Part shown: piece after piece, positions 34,570-48,600 of the stretch | Numbering within the stretch: the first letter of the stretch is position 1 | Layout of the letters: the number at the start of each line of letters is the position of its first letter | Assembly: GCF_000002865.3 (NCBI RefSeq) | Contig: NW_001865060.1 | Location: forward strand, 52,682 to 116,681 | DNA from: Monosiga brevicollis MX1 | Lineage: Eukaryota > Opisthokonta > Choanoflagellata > Craspedida > Salpingoecidae | Length of the DNA stretch: 64,000 nucleotides | Direction: 5' to 3' | Made by a program: the position numbers and the translations under genes | Notes under the pieces: model-generated | Database searches by the model: none | What the model was told of the DNA's origin: nothing | What the model saw: the letters and a program-made list of their open reading frames with translations, nothing else

Positions 34570-35872
34570 TTACGCAGACTTCTTGAGCTTGTTGTACTCA
34601 GCCTTGATGGCCAGGTTGCGCTGAGAAATGGAAGCACGACACGAAAAAAACATAAGTGGGTGAGATGCTTAACAACGGTCAACGACAAATGAAAAAAGAA
34701 TCGGCGCGCCATAGCGGGCACGTGGGGTTGAGACAAACCTTCTGCTTGTTGACCTTGACGACAAAGCGCTCAAAGTCGGTCAGAGACGCACGCTTCTTGC
34801 GCAGAGCCAGCTTCTTGGCCCAGGCGCTCTGCTCCCACTTCTCGTTGATACCGGCATCAGTGTAAGCCTTGGCAACGTTCTTGGAGCGCATGCCAAAGAC
34901 GATGTCAATCTTGAAGTCGGTCAGCGAGATGTAGCGGTAAGAGATGGGCTGGCGAGCCACACCGCTGCAAGGGCCGTCAATGAGGACCTGGGCATTGCAA
35001 AGAGGAGAGAAGGACAGGCGGATACCATGAAACAATGAGTTGAAAGAGCACGCGAGCGAAAAGACACGGTAAAAAGAGCATGGATGAACACGCCCACAAA
35101 AGACAAGCGGCAGAGTTAAAATAATTGACTCTCACAAATGCAGCAAGGTGCCGCTGCATCATGCGCATGCAAGAGAAGATACCACTCTACCACCAACACG
35201 ATGCCTTGGGGGGTCAGCGTGTACACACCTTGGCCTCATCGATGCAGTCGACGATAACGGCAAGCTTGCCGGCATCGGGGCCAGCGTTGATGAGGACAAC
35301 GCGGCCAACCTCAACGAAGCGTCGGAAAACCCTGCCAAGAATAGGACGAGAAAAAAAATAAACGCATGTCGTGAGCATGTGTGATGAGCCTTCAGGCGGG
35401 AACCAGGCATTCAGCTTTTCATGACCACACAAAAGAGGGCAGTCAAACACTCGCAGAGACAAGAAACAAGGCGAGCAAAGGTGGAGAAGGTTCACTCAGC
35501 AGCCTTGCTTCACAATCAATAAGACAGGCACGCGGCAACTGCACAGAGGCCTTTCTCCTGGGAGAGTCGAATCGGGTGTGACCGCGGCAGTCACGCAAAG
35601 CGTGTCCCGAGCAAAGTTTCGGTTCGCCGCCATGCGATCCCACCACGGGGGGCCACAACCGAACGCTCTCCATTCATATCCATTTTGTTTGCTCGAACCA
35701 CTTTCGCCATGCCTCTCCAAAAAACCATCAAGCGGTGCGCACCAGACACCACTCGCTCACTCCTTCACTGCCGGTGGTCATCCATGGCAGCGGCTGCCCT
35801 TTGTGGCTGCCCTTCTCACGAAACATCGAGAACACATGCGCAAAGAACGAGAGAGAGCAGAACGACGTACAT
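34570..35872 (-). CDS. RPL14: 60S ribosomal protein eL14
   Basis: Minus-strand exons 35872-35871 (only the AT of the start codon), 35331-35229, 34987-34739 and 34620-34570 give 134 residues. [29 protein letters not shown] matches eL14 almost residue for residue at its N-terminus. The SH3-like KOW barrel is followed by [17 protein letters not shown], then [20 protein letters not shown], and the helical tail ends NKLKKSA. Animal eL14 has a longer Ala/Lys tail, which is absent here as in many protists. It is a structural protein of the large ribosomal subunit. The donor after the first two coding bases is GTACGT and the acceptor is GGCAG. The 539-bp first intron is long for this window. Confidence 0.93.
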
Positions 35873-36690
35873 GGTGCTGGGTCTTCGCGGCGTGGTGAAA
35901 AGTGAATAAGTGAAGCCACGTTTTTCACCTCTTGCTTTATTCTAGTTTTCAATGTATAAAGCGGTTACACTTCATGAGCATGCATGACACACACACGGAC
36001 ACTGCACACAATAGTAATTCAGAACAGATGTATTTGACATGTGTTTCCCGATCATTTCGATCTGGGACTGCTTGCATGTATGCACGGCTCGGGGAGGCGC
36101 CCATCGTCCCGTCAATTGTTTGTGTGTGTTCGTTGAAGAGGTCGCTCCGTCTGCAGAACACAACGTCAACTGTAACCAACCAGTCCCACCTCTCAAGATC
36201 ACTCCCACTACCACCACGCCACACACACACGCACACATCGACAAGGAAGTACGCCCCTCTCAAGAGATAAAGAGATAGCCAAATCGCATTTCACGGGTCG
36301 CAGTCGCGGGGGTAAGCTTGTGATGTGCTTGACTTGATCGAGGGTGTAGCCAGACCTACATGGTGGAAGTGGCATCAAGGGTCGCTTTTCGAGCCTTCCA
36401 TTGCTGGAGCCTCCCCCCGCCCCCGCCCCCGCCCTAAACCGCATCGCTCACCTCACGACTGGTACGATCATGCAGAAGTTGCTGGTCATCTAATGACCGT
36501 GCGTAGCGTCCTTGACCCCGAACCCCCGCGTCTTGAATCTCGAGCCGACGTTTTCCCATTCCCCCGCAGCCCCTTTTTGGGTCTTTTTGTTGATAGCTGT
36601 CCTCTTCTCGACCACCTGAGTTCGAGCCACGGGATCAACCGGTCGCAAACCACCGTGTTTCACGGGCCGCAGCGTGCCCACGCTTGCGCC
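35873..36690. other. Divergent intergenic region
   Basis: Lies between the eL14 5' end and the signal-peptide ATG of the giant receptor. It contains short CA runs (about 35988, 36223) and a C-rich run (about 36412-36434). An upstream in-frame ATG at 36325 exists, but the 36691 ATG is directly followed by a signal peptide and was preferred. Confidence 0.55.
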
Positions 36691-39600
36691 ATGGCTCGCG
36701 TCAGCGTGTCCTGGAATGCGGCACTTGCACTGGCCCTGCTCCTGAGCTGGTCCGCGGGCACGGCTCGGGCCGAGATTAGTTTTAGTTGCCCTAGCGGTAG
36801 CAACTGCCGAATCTGTGACTTTCGCGAGACGGAAACCGTGTGCTTTCAGTGCACCAACAGCCTGTATCTATACAGCGGAGCATGTATCGCCGATTGCACC
36901 GTCCATCCCGGCTACGTCAATTACGGTGACGGCACGAATGGCCGCAGCTGCCGCTTGCGCTGCTCCTCCGATGAATATGATGCCACCCCGTCGGCCGCTT
37001 CCCCAACCTGTCTCCCCATCACGACCTGTGCCACCGGCGAGTACGAGGCCCAACCTCCGACCTACAGCAGTGACCGCGACTGCCAACCCATGTACTTCGA
37101 GTGCGGACCGGGCCAGTTCCAAACGACCCCTGCTACCTCCAATCAGCCTCCCAGTTGCACAAACGTCACCACCTGTGATCCCGCCAGCGAGTATGAAACC
37201 TGGCCTCCCTCGGCCACCACTGATCGACGTTGCGAGCCCATCAGCCCCGTTTGTCCGTTTACCTGCACAGGCACTGAGCAGCCTGTTGGTGGTGCGGCCT
37301 GTGGCTGTGCCGACTCCTGCTACTCGTGCATCGTGAGTGGGCCCAACAACCAGGTATGGTCGAGTTCCAGGCAGTATCAGTCTTCAACCAGTCCGCCTTT
37401 CTCCTTCCGATGTGCTCCGCTCCGCGCTGCCCCAAACCGCACCGACCCACCCCGGGCTTTACTTCCGTCTCGTGGTCCATGTCGAATGACAGCCTGAGAG
37501 GTTGTTGGCACCAGCGAAACTCGCTCATGCACTCACGTCCCTCCATGTGCCCTGCCCATCGTCCACTTTCTGGTAGACCTGCGTGGTGTGCGGCGATGCG
37601 ACCTATTTGTACCAGGGCCGCTGTATTGCCAACTGCAGCTCCATCCCAGGCATGCAGAACGAGGGGACACAACCCTACAATCGTCGCTGCGCGCCCATCG
37701 ATCCCACAGATACCTCCCATCTGGTGGCTATCCCGGCCACCGCCTACGAAGTGGCAGCACCCACCGCCTCCACCGACCGCGGTACATGTTGCGCGCGACC
37801 CCACTTCCTCCTTCGGCTGGGCTCGAGTTGCAGAACGCCACATGCACTCATAGTCCAGCCTGGGCTGCCTTGCTGACTTTTCTCAACACTGTGGCTTTTG
37901 GGGGCTTGCTCGCAGTGTGTCAAACCTACTCCACGCCATGCGGCGATGATCAAGTCGAGAGCGTACCACCCACCGTGACGTCGGGTACGGCTGGACCTTT
38001 TGTTGCACCGCCACAATTTACCTGCTGCGCTCTACCCTCTGTGTCAAGACTCGCTTCCTGTGACCAGGGTGTTGTTGGCTAGATCGTGCTTGCGAGGAGC
38101 GCGCCACTGCCTGCCCCGCTGGAACCTACGATGCCAATTTCGGCACCACGGGAAATCAGACGTGCCAAGCCTGGACCGGTTGCAACCGCATCTGCGGACC
38201 CGGCTCCACGGGCTGCCAGTGTACGGCTGCCTGCAACTCGTGCTACTACGATCCCAATACAGCTGGCAGCTACTGCACCCTCTGTGACTCCAACCGCTAT
38301 CTCCTCAATGGTCGTTGCCTTACCACCTGCCCAGAGGGCTACACCGCCATTGGCCGCCTGCAGCTGGGTCGCCTCTGCCTGCCCACCGATGGCAGTCCGA
38401 CTGCCCCGTCAGACATCCTCCTCGAGTATGAGGCCGCCGTTCCCTCAGCCACCTCCGATCGCATCTGCAGCACGGTCTCAGACTGCACAGTGGATGAATA
38501 CATTGCTGGGACCTACACAGCCACCTCTGACACACAGTGCGAGCCATTGACCGTGTGCGATCCCTTGGCCGAGTATCAGACCGAGGCCCCAACAGCGGGG
38601 TCGAATCGTGAATGTGCGCCCCTGACCACGTGTGACACCAACACCGAGTATCTCGTTGTTCCTAGCACCCCCACAACCGGTAAGCGCCGCCGCCTTGTTT
38701 AAGCTGAGCAACCGCGACCCACCCTGTCGTCGTCGTCTTTTTTTTTTTTTTTTTTTCCGACTCAAGTCACACGCCGTGATGCCCCACCTTTGGGTCTTGT
38801 CTTTGCCCGGTTAGACCGAGTGTGCCAAACATTGACCGTGTGCCGCGAGGATCAGTATCAAGTTGAGGCACCCACAACCGTCAGCGACCGCCGTACGTCC
38901 CTGCATGTCACGTTTTATGGGCTGTGACGCGGCGAGCGCCGCAGCTTCTCTTCATGCGTGTCGCCGCCTCATTCCTTTCTTCCACGGGGATTTGGCGTCT
39001 GTTTAATAGGGTGCCAGAACTACACGCTATGCATCCTTGGCGAAACTTATCAGATTCAGGTTTGCTCAAATCCTGTGTGCACCCTGGCGCCTCATACGAC
39101 CCTCGGGGTGACCTCACGAAAGGGGTTCGCCCGCTCTGTGCCTGCTATACAATTGCCTTTGCTCATGAATGGTTCAACGCCTTTCTACTTTTGTACTTTT
39201 TCTAGCCGGCCACGGCAACCACGGATCGCATTTGCTTTCCTACCCGCGACTGTCTCGAGGAGCAGTAAGTCGAGCCCGGGGTCCCTGCACAACAATCTGG
39301 TGTCTGGCGGCGAGTTCAGACATGTGCCAGCAGTCTCCACCTGCGGTTTGCCTCACGTGTCCCTGATTGCCACCTCATGTAGATATGAATATCGTCCACC
39401 AACGTTGTATCTTGATCGCGTCTGTCAAACGGCATCGACGTGCAACTTTGACACGCACTTTATTTCTGCACCACTGACGGCAACTAGTGACCGGTGCGTC
39501 GCATCATCTCTCGTCTTCATCAAGGCTTTTGCTTGTCCATGCGTATTCTGCAATGCCTTCCCCTTGACCTCTCTCTCGATTGGTGGGGACTACAGGATGT

Positions 39601-42600
39601 GCCACGCTATTTCGACTTGTCGCAGCAACGAGTTCATTTCGGCGCGCGCCACCATGACCACGGATACAGGTACGGAGTGCTCAAGGAACATGGGGGAGGC
39701 TTGCCCAGCTCGCTCACTTTTCTCTCGCACCCACTCTAGTTTGTCAGCGCGTGCAAACATGCGCAGAGATTTGTCGAGACGAGGCCCTGGAGATTTCAGG
39801 CCAAGCCTGCAGTTGTGGCCTTGCCAACTGCTCGGCTTGCCGCTTGGATACAGCCGACACCGCATGCGTGGCCTGTGCGCCAGGTCTGCACCTGTCGGAG
39901 GGTGAATGCGTGGCCAGCTGCCCCTTGGGCACCACTGCCGCCACGACCACGTCCACCGCCGGTGTTGCCACCACCATTTGCGTAGACGACCCATTTACAG
40001 TTCCCGTGGTGCGCGCACGGCAAGAGTTTCAGAGCTGGCCCGCAACGAGCACCACAGATCGCAGTATGTTGCAACCTTTGCTACGCCCCTGCCCTCGCGC
40101 TGGTTTGGCCAACGTGTGTGGTCCGTGTTCTCCAATCCTTCTTGACCCTATCCTTTATGGCTTGCCGCCTCTTGCCTCCAGGTTGCGAACTGGTGACGCA
40201 GTGCTTGGCCAACGAATTTTTGGCGGTTCCAGCCACCGCAGTCACGGATAATGACTGCCAGGCCGTTTCACGCTGTGACTCGACCCAAGAGTACCAGACG
40301 CACGCGCCCACCGCCACCTCGGATCGCGTCTGCACCCAGCTTTCGACCTGTATCCTGGGCTCGGAGACGGAGCTCGTTGCTCCAACGGCCACCTCTGACC
40401 GCGCCTGTCGCGATTGCCAGCAGTGTCCAGAGGGTGGCTTTGTTGAGCGTGCTTGCACTCAGAGCGAGGACACCGTCTGCGCCGGGTGTGATGCGTGTTC
40501 TGTTGGTTACTTTGCGCTGCGACCTTGCTCCACCCAGGCCAATACCTTTTGTGCTCCGTGTTCACCGTGTACTGGCAGTACCTACCTCGCTCAGGTATGT
40601 TGTACTTTTGATCACGAGCCATCACTCCACTCAGTCACACCTTTTGTCCTTCTATCCGTTGTTGATTCAATCGCAAGCTCATTGCAAACCATTTTTGCGT
40701 GGTTCCACCTTTCTTGCATCGTCTTCATGCGGCCGTGCCTGCTGTTTACCACGACAGCCGTGCGGTGGCTCTCTAGACAACGTCTGTCTCGGATGCACCA
40801 CATGTGGCACCAACCAATACGAAGCCGCGCCGTGCACCAATACCACGAATCGGGAGTGTCGCCCCATTAGCACCTGCTCTGCCTCACAATACGAAGCGTT
40901 GGCCCCTACTGCCACATCAGACCGCCATTGCCTGCCCATTCGCATTTGCAACGAGCAACGGCAATTCGAGACTCAGGCTCCAACCGCCACTACCAACCGC
41001 ATCTGCCAAAGCCTGACCACGTGCAGCGTTACGGAATTTGTGACTCGTCGTCCCACACCGTCATCGGATCGCACCTGCCGTGCTTGCACCACCTGTGATG
41101 CCAATAGCTACGAACTCTATCCATGTGCCGAGTTTAACGACGCCGTCTGCACTCTAGCAGCCAATTGCAGCGGTCGCTGCGCCACCCATGAAGGCCGCTG
41201 TCAGGTCGGTTCAGCGCTGGCCGCCATCTTTCATGGTGGCACCGTCTCCACTCATAAACGCGTCTTATTTGGGGCACCCGACCGGTTCCGTTCGGCACAG
41301 GCAACGGCCACTGAGCCCGAGTGTTCTACCTTTGCCAGCGCCGCCGTCTGCCCGCATACCCGCTGTCGTTGGAACGCCAGCAGCAACACATGCGCGTCGC
41401 CTGCCACTACTCTTTCCGATGCCATTGAAGCACAGGTACTGTCTCACGCCCAAACCCAACTGCAAGAGATGGGTGCCTCGCTTTGCGCGAGCGCCTCATC
41501 GACGGCATCCTGTCGCATCTTCACCGGGCATCTGGCTCGAATTATCTTCGCATTGCTCATTTTGATGCGTCCGGCTTAATCCTTCTTTCTTTGTTTCTTG
41601 CCTTTGCTTGTCCTCTGCTTCCGTCATGTTTATAGGACTGTTCTTTGGGTTGGTCTGAAGACACCTGCCCTACGTTTTGTCAATGGGACGAGACCTTAAG
41701 CCAGTGCCGCGTTCCTCTTTGCTCTGACTTTTTGGGTGACGAGGCGCTCTGTCTGGCCTTGACTGACTGTGCCTATGAGGCCGGCATCTGCTACGACAAT
41801 GCTGGTCAATTGCCCTGTTCACAGCTGGTCAATGCCAGCGAGTGCTCAAATCAGGCTCATTGCACCTTTGCCACGGGCACGAGCTCCAGCCCTGGCCAGT
41901 GTGTAACTCTGGGCGAGCCGTTGCCGTGTGAACTCTTTGCCCAAAGCACCTGTCCGAGCGCACGTTGCAAATTCGATGACATGCTCGGTTTATGCCTGAA
42001 CGTTGTCCACAACCCTCCTTGCGAGGCATATACCTTTGGTTGGTTCGCCCATCCTTCACCGCTGCGCTGGATCTTGTCGTACCGCGCTGTGTGTTATGAC
42101 GTTGGCTCTGTTGTTGCCCTTTGCCGTCGGGCCAAGCACGTGCATCGTTTGTCTCGTAAACTCTGGACCTCACGCTTTTGTTATCCACTGTGATCCCTCA
42201 ACCCAATGCCATTTTCATAGAGGCCTGCCCGGCGGCAGCCGTCGAGTACCAAGGCCTGGCCGCTACGTTGTCAAGCGACGCAGCCTGTCACCGGGCTGAC
42301 ATTTGTACAAGTGAAGAGTTTGAGGCCTTCCCGCGCCAAGCCACCCGCGACCGTGGCTGCTTCGCTTTGACAGCATGCTCCGCAACACAATTTGAGAGCA
42401 CGGCGCCCACACCGACGACAGACCGCACATGCCAAGGGTTGACGCAGTGCACAGCGCAGCAGTTTGAAACGCAGGCCCCCACTGCAACAACTGATCGCAC
42501 ATGTCAGGTGTTTAGCTCTTGCACGTTCCACAACGGCTCGAGCGGTGAGACGTTTGAAGATCGAGGGCCCACGGCCACGTCAGATCGCATCTGCTTGCCC

Positions 42601-45600
42601 TTGCGAGAGTGCAGCCCGTCTCAGTATGAGAGCCAGGCACCAGCAGCCACCCGCAATCGGCAGTGCCGGGATGTGACCGACTGCGTGGCCGCTGGCCAAT
42701 ACATTCTGCAAGATGCCACACCCTGGTCCGATGCTGTTTGTGGTGATGTGACGCCATGCTCACGTCAGCAGTGGGAACAGCAGCCCCCAACCGCATACAC
42801 CGACCGTGTCTGTCTTGCCCTGACCACCTGCACCGCCTCGGTACGTGATTTGATTCGACCCGCTTTCTTGGTCCGGGCGTGTACACGCGCCACTAGCTTG
42901 CTCAAGCGGCTGGAGGCAGTCAAACGGCTTCACTTATCCCGGGCCGGGAGAAGCCGTTACCCTCGTTGGCCTCACGACCGTGCATCGCGGCGTGACGTAG
43001 CAATTTGAGCGCAGCGCGCCAGCATTGGATGTGACATCCGAATTTTTCACCTCGGACCGCATTTGTCAAAGCCTAACCGTGTGCACAGTCGTCGAGTATG
43101 AGAGCGTGCCACCTGCCCGCAGTTCACGTGGCTTTTGGGTGTCAGATCGTGCCTGTGACTACCTCACTGTGTGCAGCAGTCAGCAGTACCAGGTTAGTGA
43201 ATGAGCTTTCCTCTCTTGCTTTTCTTCTTCTTCTGCTTCTTCTTCTTTTCTTTTGTGGTCCCAGCCGCGCGCGATTGAAGCAAGGCTATATCTTGCCTTC
43301 TTTTAGCCCCACCCTCTATCTTGATTGTCTCATCGTGCAAGCGCGTGGCGCAATCTTCATGCTTGATGTAGACGCAAGCAGCCACAGCCACGTCGGACCG
43401 TCGCTGTCAAGATCAAACTACGTGCGCCAGCGATGAGCGCGAGTTGCAAGCAGCCACCCCCACCTCGGACCGTGTTTGCGTCACAGAGGGTCGCGTCTCC
43501 TCGCTGCTGCGTTTGGCGGGGCTCAATCTGACAACCTTTAACAGCGATGTCGCCTACCCGCAAGTTTTGCGAACCGCCATTGCCAATGTAGCATCGCGGC
43601 AAGTCATTGGACAGCACCTGATACCCGACGATGTGCAGTTGACGGCGTTGCGTGCCGGTAGCGTCATTGCCACCTTTGAGGTCTCCGTGCCGGACAACGA
43701 TGTCCTTGCCGTTTTTGTCCAGCTTCAAGACTACCTGGCACTGCAAACCGAGCTTTTACGCCTCGACGCGGAACGGTTTGGTGGCGTCTCGGTGGGCGAC
43801 TTGGTCTGTGCATCAAACGAGTACAAACAGCCTCGTGCCGCACTCACCGTCTCAAGCTGCCACCCGCTTTCCATCTGTCGTGACCTGGCATTTTATGAGG
43901 CCGCCAACGATGATGATGAAGGCAGTGGTGCTGGATCGATCACTACTTCACCCGAATTTTTCGACCCTCACCATGTGATGCTTGAGTACGAGCGCCGGCC
44001 CCCGACGGCAACGACCGATCGCACATGCCAGGTGGTGCAAAATTGCAGTTCCACTTCGTTTGAGGCTGGGTCGCCCACGAGTACGACCGATCGGCGCTGC
44101 CAGGACCTCACAGTGTGCGAGCCTGGGCAGTTCGAGCAGCTGGAGCCAACTCCTTCGTCCGATCGTGTTTGTGCTGACTTTACGCGCTGTTCCAGTACTC
44201 AGTATGAAGTACTCGCACCCAGTCCCGATTCGGATCGCGTTTGTACGGCCTTGAGCGCCTGCGTCTCTGGCATCAGCTTTCAGGCCATGGCCCCCACCAC
44301 GACGTCGGATCGGGTCTGTGCTGCATGCTCAACCTGCAATGTATCAAGCTATGCCTCGCGCATCTGCACGCCTTCGGGTGATGCGCAGTGCACACCCCTG
44401 CGCGAATGCACCGCGCAAGAATATGAGATTGTGGCGCCCACTACCACAACCAATCGCCAGTGTCGGCTGCTTTCCACCTGCACAGGCCTGGGCACGCTCG
44501 AATATCAACTGGTGGCGCCAACTCCCACCACGGATCGCACGTGTGACGCCATCAGCTACTGTTCCAAACAAGAGTTTGAGCTGTTGGCGCCTACTTCAAC
44601 ATCAAATCGGGCCTGCCAGCAGCTGCGCACCTGCGACCTGGCATTCGAGTATACTGCCGTCCTCGCCACAACGACCTCAGACCGCGTGTGCCGCCCCTTG
44701 ACAGAATGTAGCGCAGTACAGTTTGAGAGCCGGCCACCCACTAGTCTGACTAATCGCGAGTGCCGTGACATTTCCATCTGCGATGACCTGTCGACCTTTG
44801 AATATCGGGCTCCTACCCCAACCAGGTAAGCTTGGCCGGCGGCGCCGCGATCGTGCTTGGCTCATCGGACAAAAGTGCTCAGATCAGTGACTCTCAAGCC
44901 GACTCATTCTGCCCGCGTTTGCGTGTATAACTGCTTCACCATTTGAATTTTCTTTTCAATGCAAATGGCGGAAAATAGCGACCGTGTTTGCCGTGATCTC
45001 AGCGTGTGCGCTGGCAACGAATTTCAATCACTTGCCCCCACACCCACCACGGTACTGGCACTCGCTCGTCGCTCTTGCAACAGGACTGCGGCGGTGGCAT
45101 CTGATATCCTAGGTCGTTGGACGCTGCCGTAATTCTCACACCGTGTGCTTGTGGCCGTATCCGTGGCAGGATCGCATCTGTGACGTCTGTTCCGCCTGCC
45201 CAAGCACGAGCCGTATCAGCCGGCCGTGCACCGCGCGTGCCGATACCGTTTGCGAGGGCTGTACCAGTTGCAACACTTGGCAGTACGTGGCAACGCCATG
45301 CTCCAACGTGATCAACACCGTCTGCAGCAACTGTACCAAGTGCCAGGCCAACGAGTATGCCCAGCAGCGATGCTCCGCTTTTGCCGACACCCAGTGCCGG
45401 ACTTGCAGCTCCTGCAGCGCATCACAGTACTTGTATCGTGCGTGCACGACGCTATCCGACACCGAGTGCCGCAATCTGACAGTTTGTGGGGAAGACCAGT
45501 ACCAGACACGCGCACCTACACCAACCACCAACCGGGCTTGCGCGTACGTTGAGCCATGCGTTCCGGTGGTCGAGTTTATGACTGCTCCGCCCACAGCGAC

Positions 45601-48600
45601 CTCCAACAGACAGTGCCAGACTGTGGCCACGTGTGCCAGCAACGAGTACGAAACTCATGCCCCCACCCCAACGAGTGATCGATGCTGCTCCGCCGTGAGC
45701 CCCTCTTGTGCCAGCGGTGAATATCGCTTGGCTGCGGCTACATCTTCCAGCGACATTGTCTGTCAAAGTCTCCGTGCCTGCACTACTAGTGAATGGGAGG
45801 TGTTGGCACCCACGCCTACGTCCAATCGCGTCTGTTCACCAGTCGGTGCCTGTTCGAACGACGAGTACCTCTTGCAGCCGGCCACAACCACTTCGGACGT
45901 TGTCTGCGAAGAAGTAGCCTCGTGCGCTCGTACACGTCCCTTTATGATTGAGAACATTTGCTCTGCCTGTTCGGACGGCATTGCACCTTTTAGTAGCTCC
46001 TGCCGTATGTTGGCGCGCCAGTCAGCCGTGTGTGCAAGCACCACGGAGCGCCATCCCGCGTGCACTAGCACATTTGACTTGGCAGGTTTTAACAATTTCC
46101 ACTGCGACTGCATCGACGCCTCGCCAGCATGCGATCAGGTCCTCGCGACCTGGCTTGAGGACCTGTGCCGAGCTCCACTGGTGCAGTACGAGGCTTTGAC
46201 ACCCACGGCCACGACCGATCGAGGTGTGTCTGTGCGCTCTTGCCAAAAACAACACGCGTGTGCGTGGGGAGAAGAAGAGGGGTGCGGGCACTTGTCACTT
46301 TTGTTCCCCTGGTTACCTTACCCAATTTGCTAGCCGAGTGATGTTCCTCCAATGTGCCTTTGATGCTAAATCTCACCCTTTGACACGCTTGACTGTTCTC
46401 CCGTCCAACTCGCTCAGTGTGCTGCTACGATTCGGGCTGCGGTGAGGGCGAGTTTATTCGGGAAGCCGGCACTACGACCAGCTCCACCTTGTGCAGCGTC
46501 ATCAGCACGTGTGAGGATGGTGCCTTTGTGCAGCGGGCTCCCACGGCAACGTCGGATCGGCAATGCGCTGCCACCACGGTGTGTGCTGAATGGCAGTTTG
46601 AAACGCGCACGCCGTCTCCCACGTCCAATCGTTTGTGCGCCAACTCGACCCAATGCAAGCTGGAGCCCGACGCTTGGGAAACCGCCATCTGTAACGCGTG
46701 TGAGAATTCCATTTTTGCCAACGCCAGCGTGAGTGGCAGCTGCTTGCAAGCTGTGCGTTCGACTAGCGCTTGCTTCGACGTGGCGAGTGGTCCACGCGAG
46801 CACTGCACCACCTGCACCCGATTGGGCTCGGCCAATGCTGCCTGCCGGACCGCCAGTCTGGACTTTGCGACGAAGCTCTGTACCTCGAGTCTCCAGCAAT
46901 ACGTTGCTCAGCCCCCCACTGCCACCAGCGACCGCATATGCCAGCCAGTTGCCGTATGCGGTACCAACGAAGTTGAAAGTAAGCCATCCCTGCCGTGTTG
47001 CCACTCATGGGACGGCGTTGCAATCACCTTGACACGACTTCAGCTTTCAAAGTTTCGATGCTCACGTCTGTTCATCCGCGCCGCGCGCCTTGTCGCAACG
47101 CTGCAGGTGTCGAGCCCACAGCAACGTCGGACCGCGGTAAGCTTACAACTCTCATTGATGCTCTCTTTTTTTTTTTTTTTTCCCTGCTCTGGTTTGCGTG
47201 GCATGGCTTGTGGGTGATCCGATAGTTGGCGCTTTCGCAGTCGCCCGTTTCTTTTCTTGCAAAGCCGATCTGATGGTTGCTCACCGCTTGCTTGTTTCCA
47301 TTGAAATGCACCAGTGTGCGAAGAGGCGCGCCCCGTCAACCCCATTTCGGGCTCAAGCAAAGGCAATGAAGCCAGTATTAGCGGCGAGTTGCTTGTCATT
47401 ATTGTTGTCCTCTGTGCCCTTCTGCTGCTGGCCGTCATCATTGTGGTGGTCATTTTCCGACGCCGCGGTACGGCTGCCATGATCACCCCCAAGCTTGGAG
47501 AGAAAGATAGCGAGTTTGGCAGCACATCTGATGGCTACGGGTATAGCCAGGAGCGCGGCAACGTGGTCCCCTTGCGCCACCGTCCGCTAAACTCGCGCTA
47601 CACTGATGGTCTGAGTCAGTCGGTGGACTCCCACGCCACCTACGAGAGCATGCTTGACTTTGATGCGGCCAGTGAGATTGAATCCACTCACCTCGATGAC
47701 ATGCCCTTGAGCAATCATGCCTGGGTGCCAGCTCCCGTGCCAGCGCACAACAGTGGGCCGCCCGACTATGGGTATCTGCTCGATCCTGTGGACTATGGCG
47801 TGCCGATCGTGGAGCCCTACGCCGAGACAGAGCTTGCGGAGCCGTCTCGCAGCAAGACCTTTACCCCTGCCGTATTGGTGCCCACAGATGGCTTCATGCC
47901 CACGCGGCAGACGGGTGCAGACGCACACGAAGCGGCCACGTACCGCCAAACGTCGGACACGCAGTTGCCCGTGACGACGCGTAGCGACAACCTCAATGAG
48001 CTGAGTCCACATACAGAGGCCATTCGACACGATGTGCAGACGGGCACGGCAACTCAGCTTTTGGAAGCAGAACGGCAAAAGGAGGATGGGGCTCAACAGC
48101 GAGATCGCGAGGAAGCCGAGCGGCAACAACGTGAGGACGAGGCAGAACGCCGTCGCAAGAAAATCGAGCGAGAGCGCCAGGAAGCCGAGGCTACGCTGCG
48201 TCGTCGGCGCGAACAAGAGCAAGCTGAACGGGCTCGACGCGAAGCGGACCATCGTGCACGCGAAGAGGCGCGGCGGGCAGAGGAGGCCACGGCACAGGAG
48301 GTGCAGCACCGCGCTCGAAAGGCTGAAGAGAGGCGCCAACAGGCAGCCGCGCAGGCCTTGAAGGCTGCTGCGCTGGCCGAGGTGGCCGTGGAGGAGCCAA
48401 AAACTGACTCGGCAGCTCCGGGCGATGTCTCGGTACTCCTCGGGCCGCGTGCCACAAGCCGCCCGGAGCAACAGTATCCCGTTTTTCAACGCGAGCCTCG
48501 AGACGATGATGCCAACACCTTTTCCCTGGACTCGAATCCTAATGTACGTTTGCCCCACCGTACGCGCGGCCGGACACGCACGGCTCACCAGCTGCTTTGC

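Noticed and set aside
35332-35870. snoRNA in the first RPL14 intron
   Set aside because: A TGATGA occurs only on the opposite strand and no paired C/D boxes or H/ACA hairpins could be recognised by eye.
36325-36690. Upstream in-frame ATG extending the giant receptor by 122 residues
   Set aside because: The ATG at 36691 is followed at once by a signal peptide; the upstream stretch has no such character.
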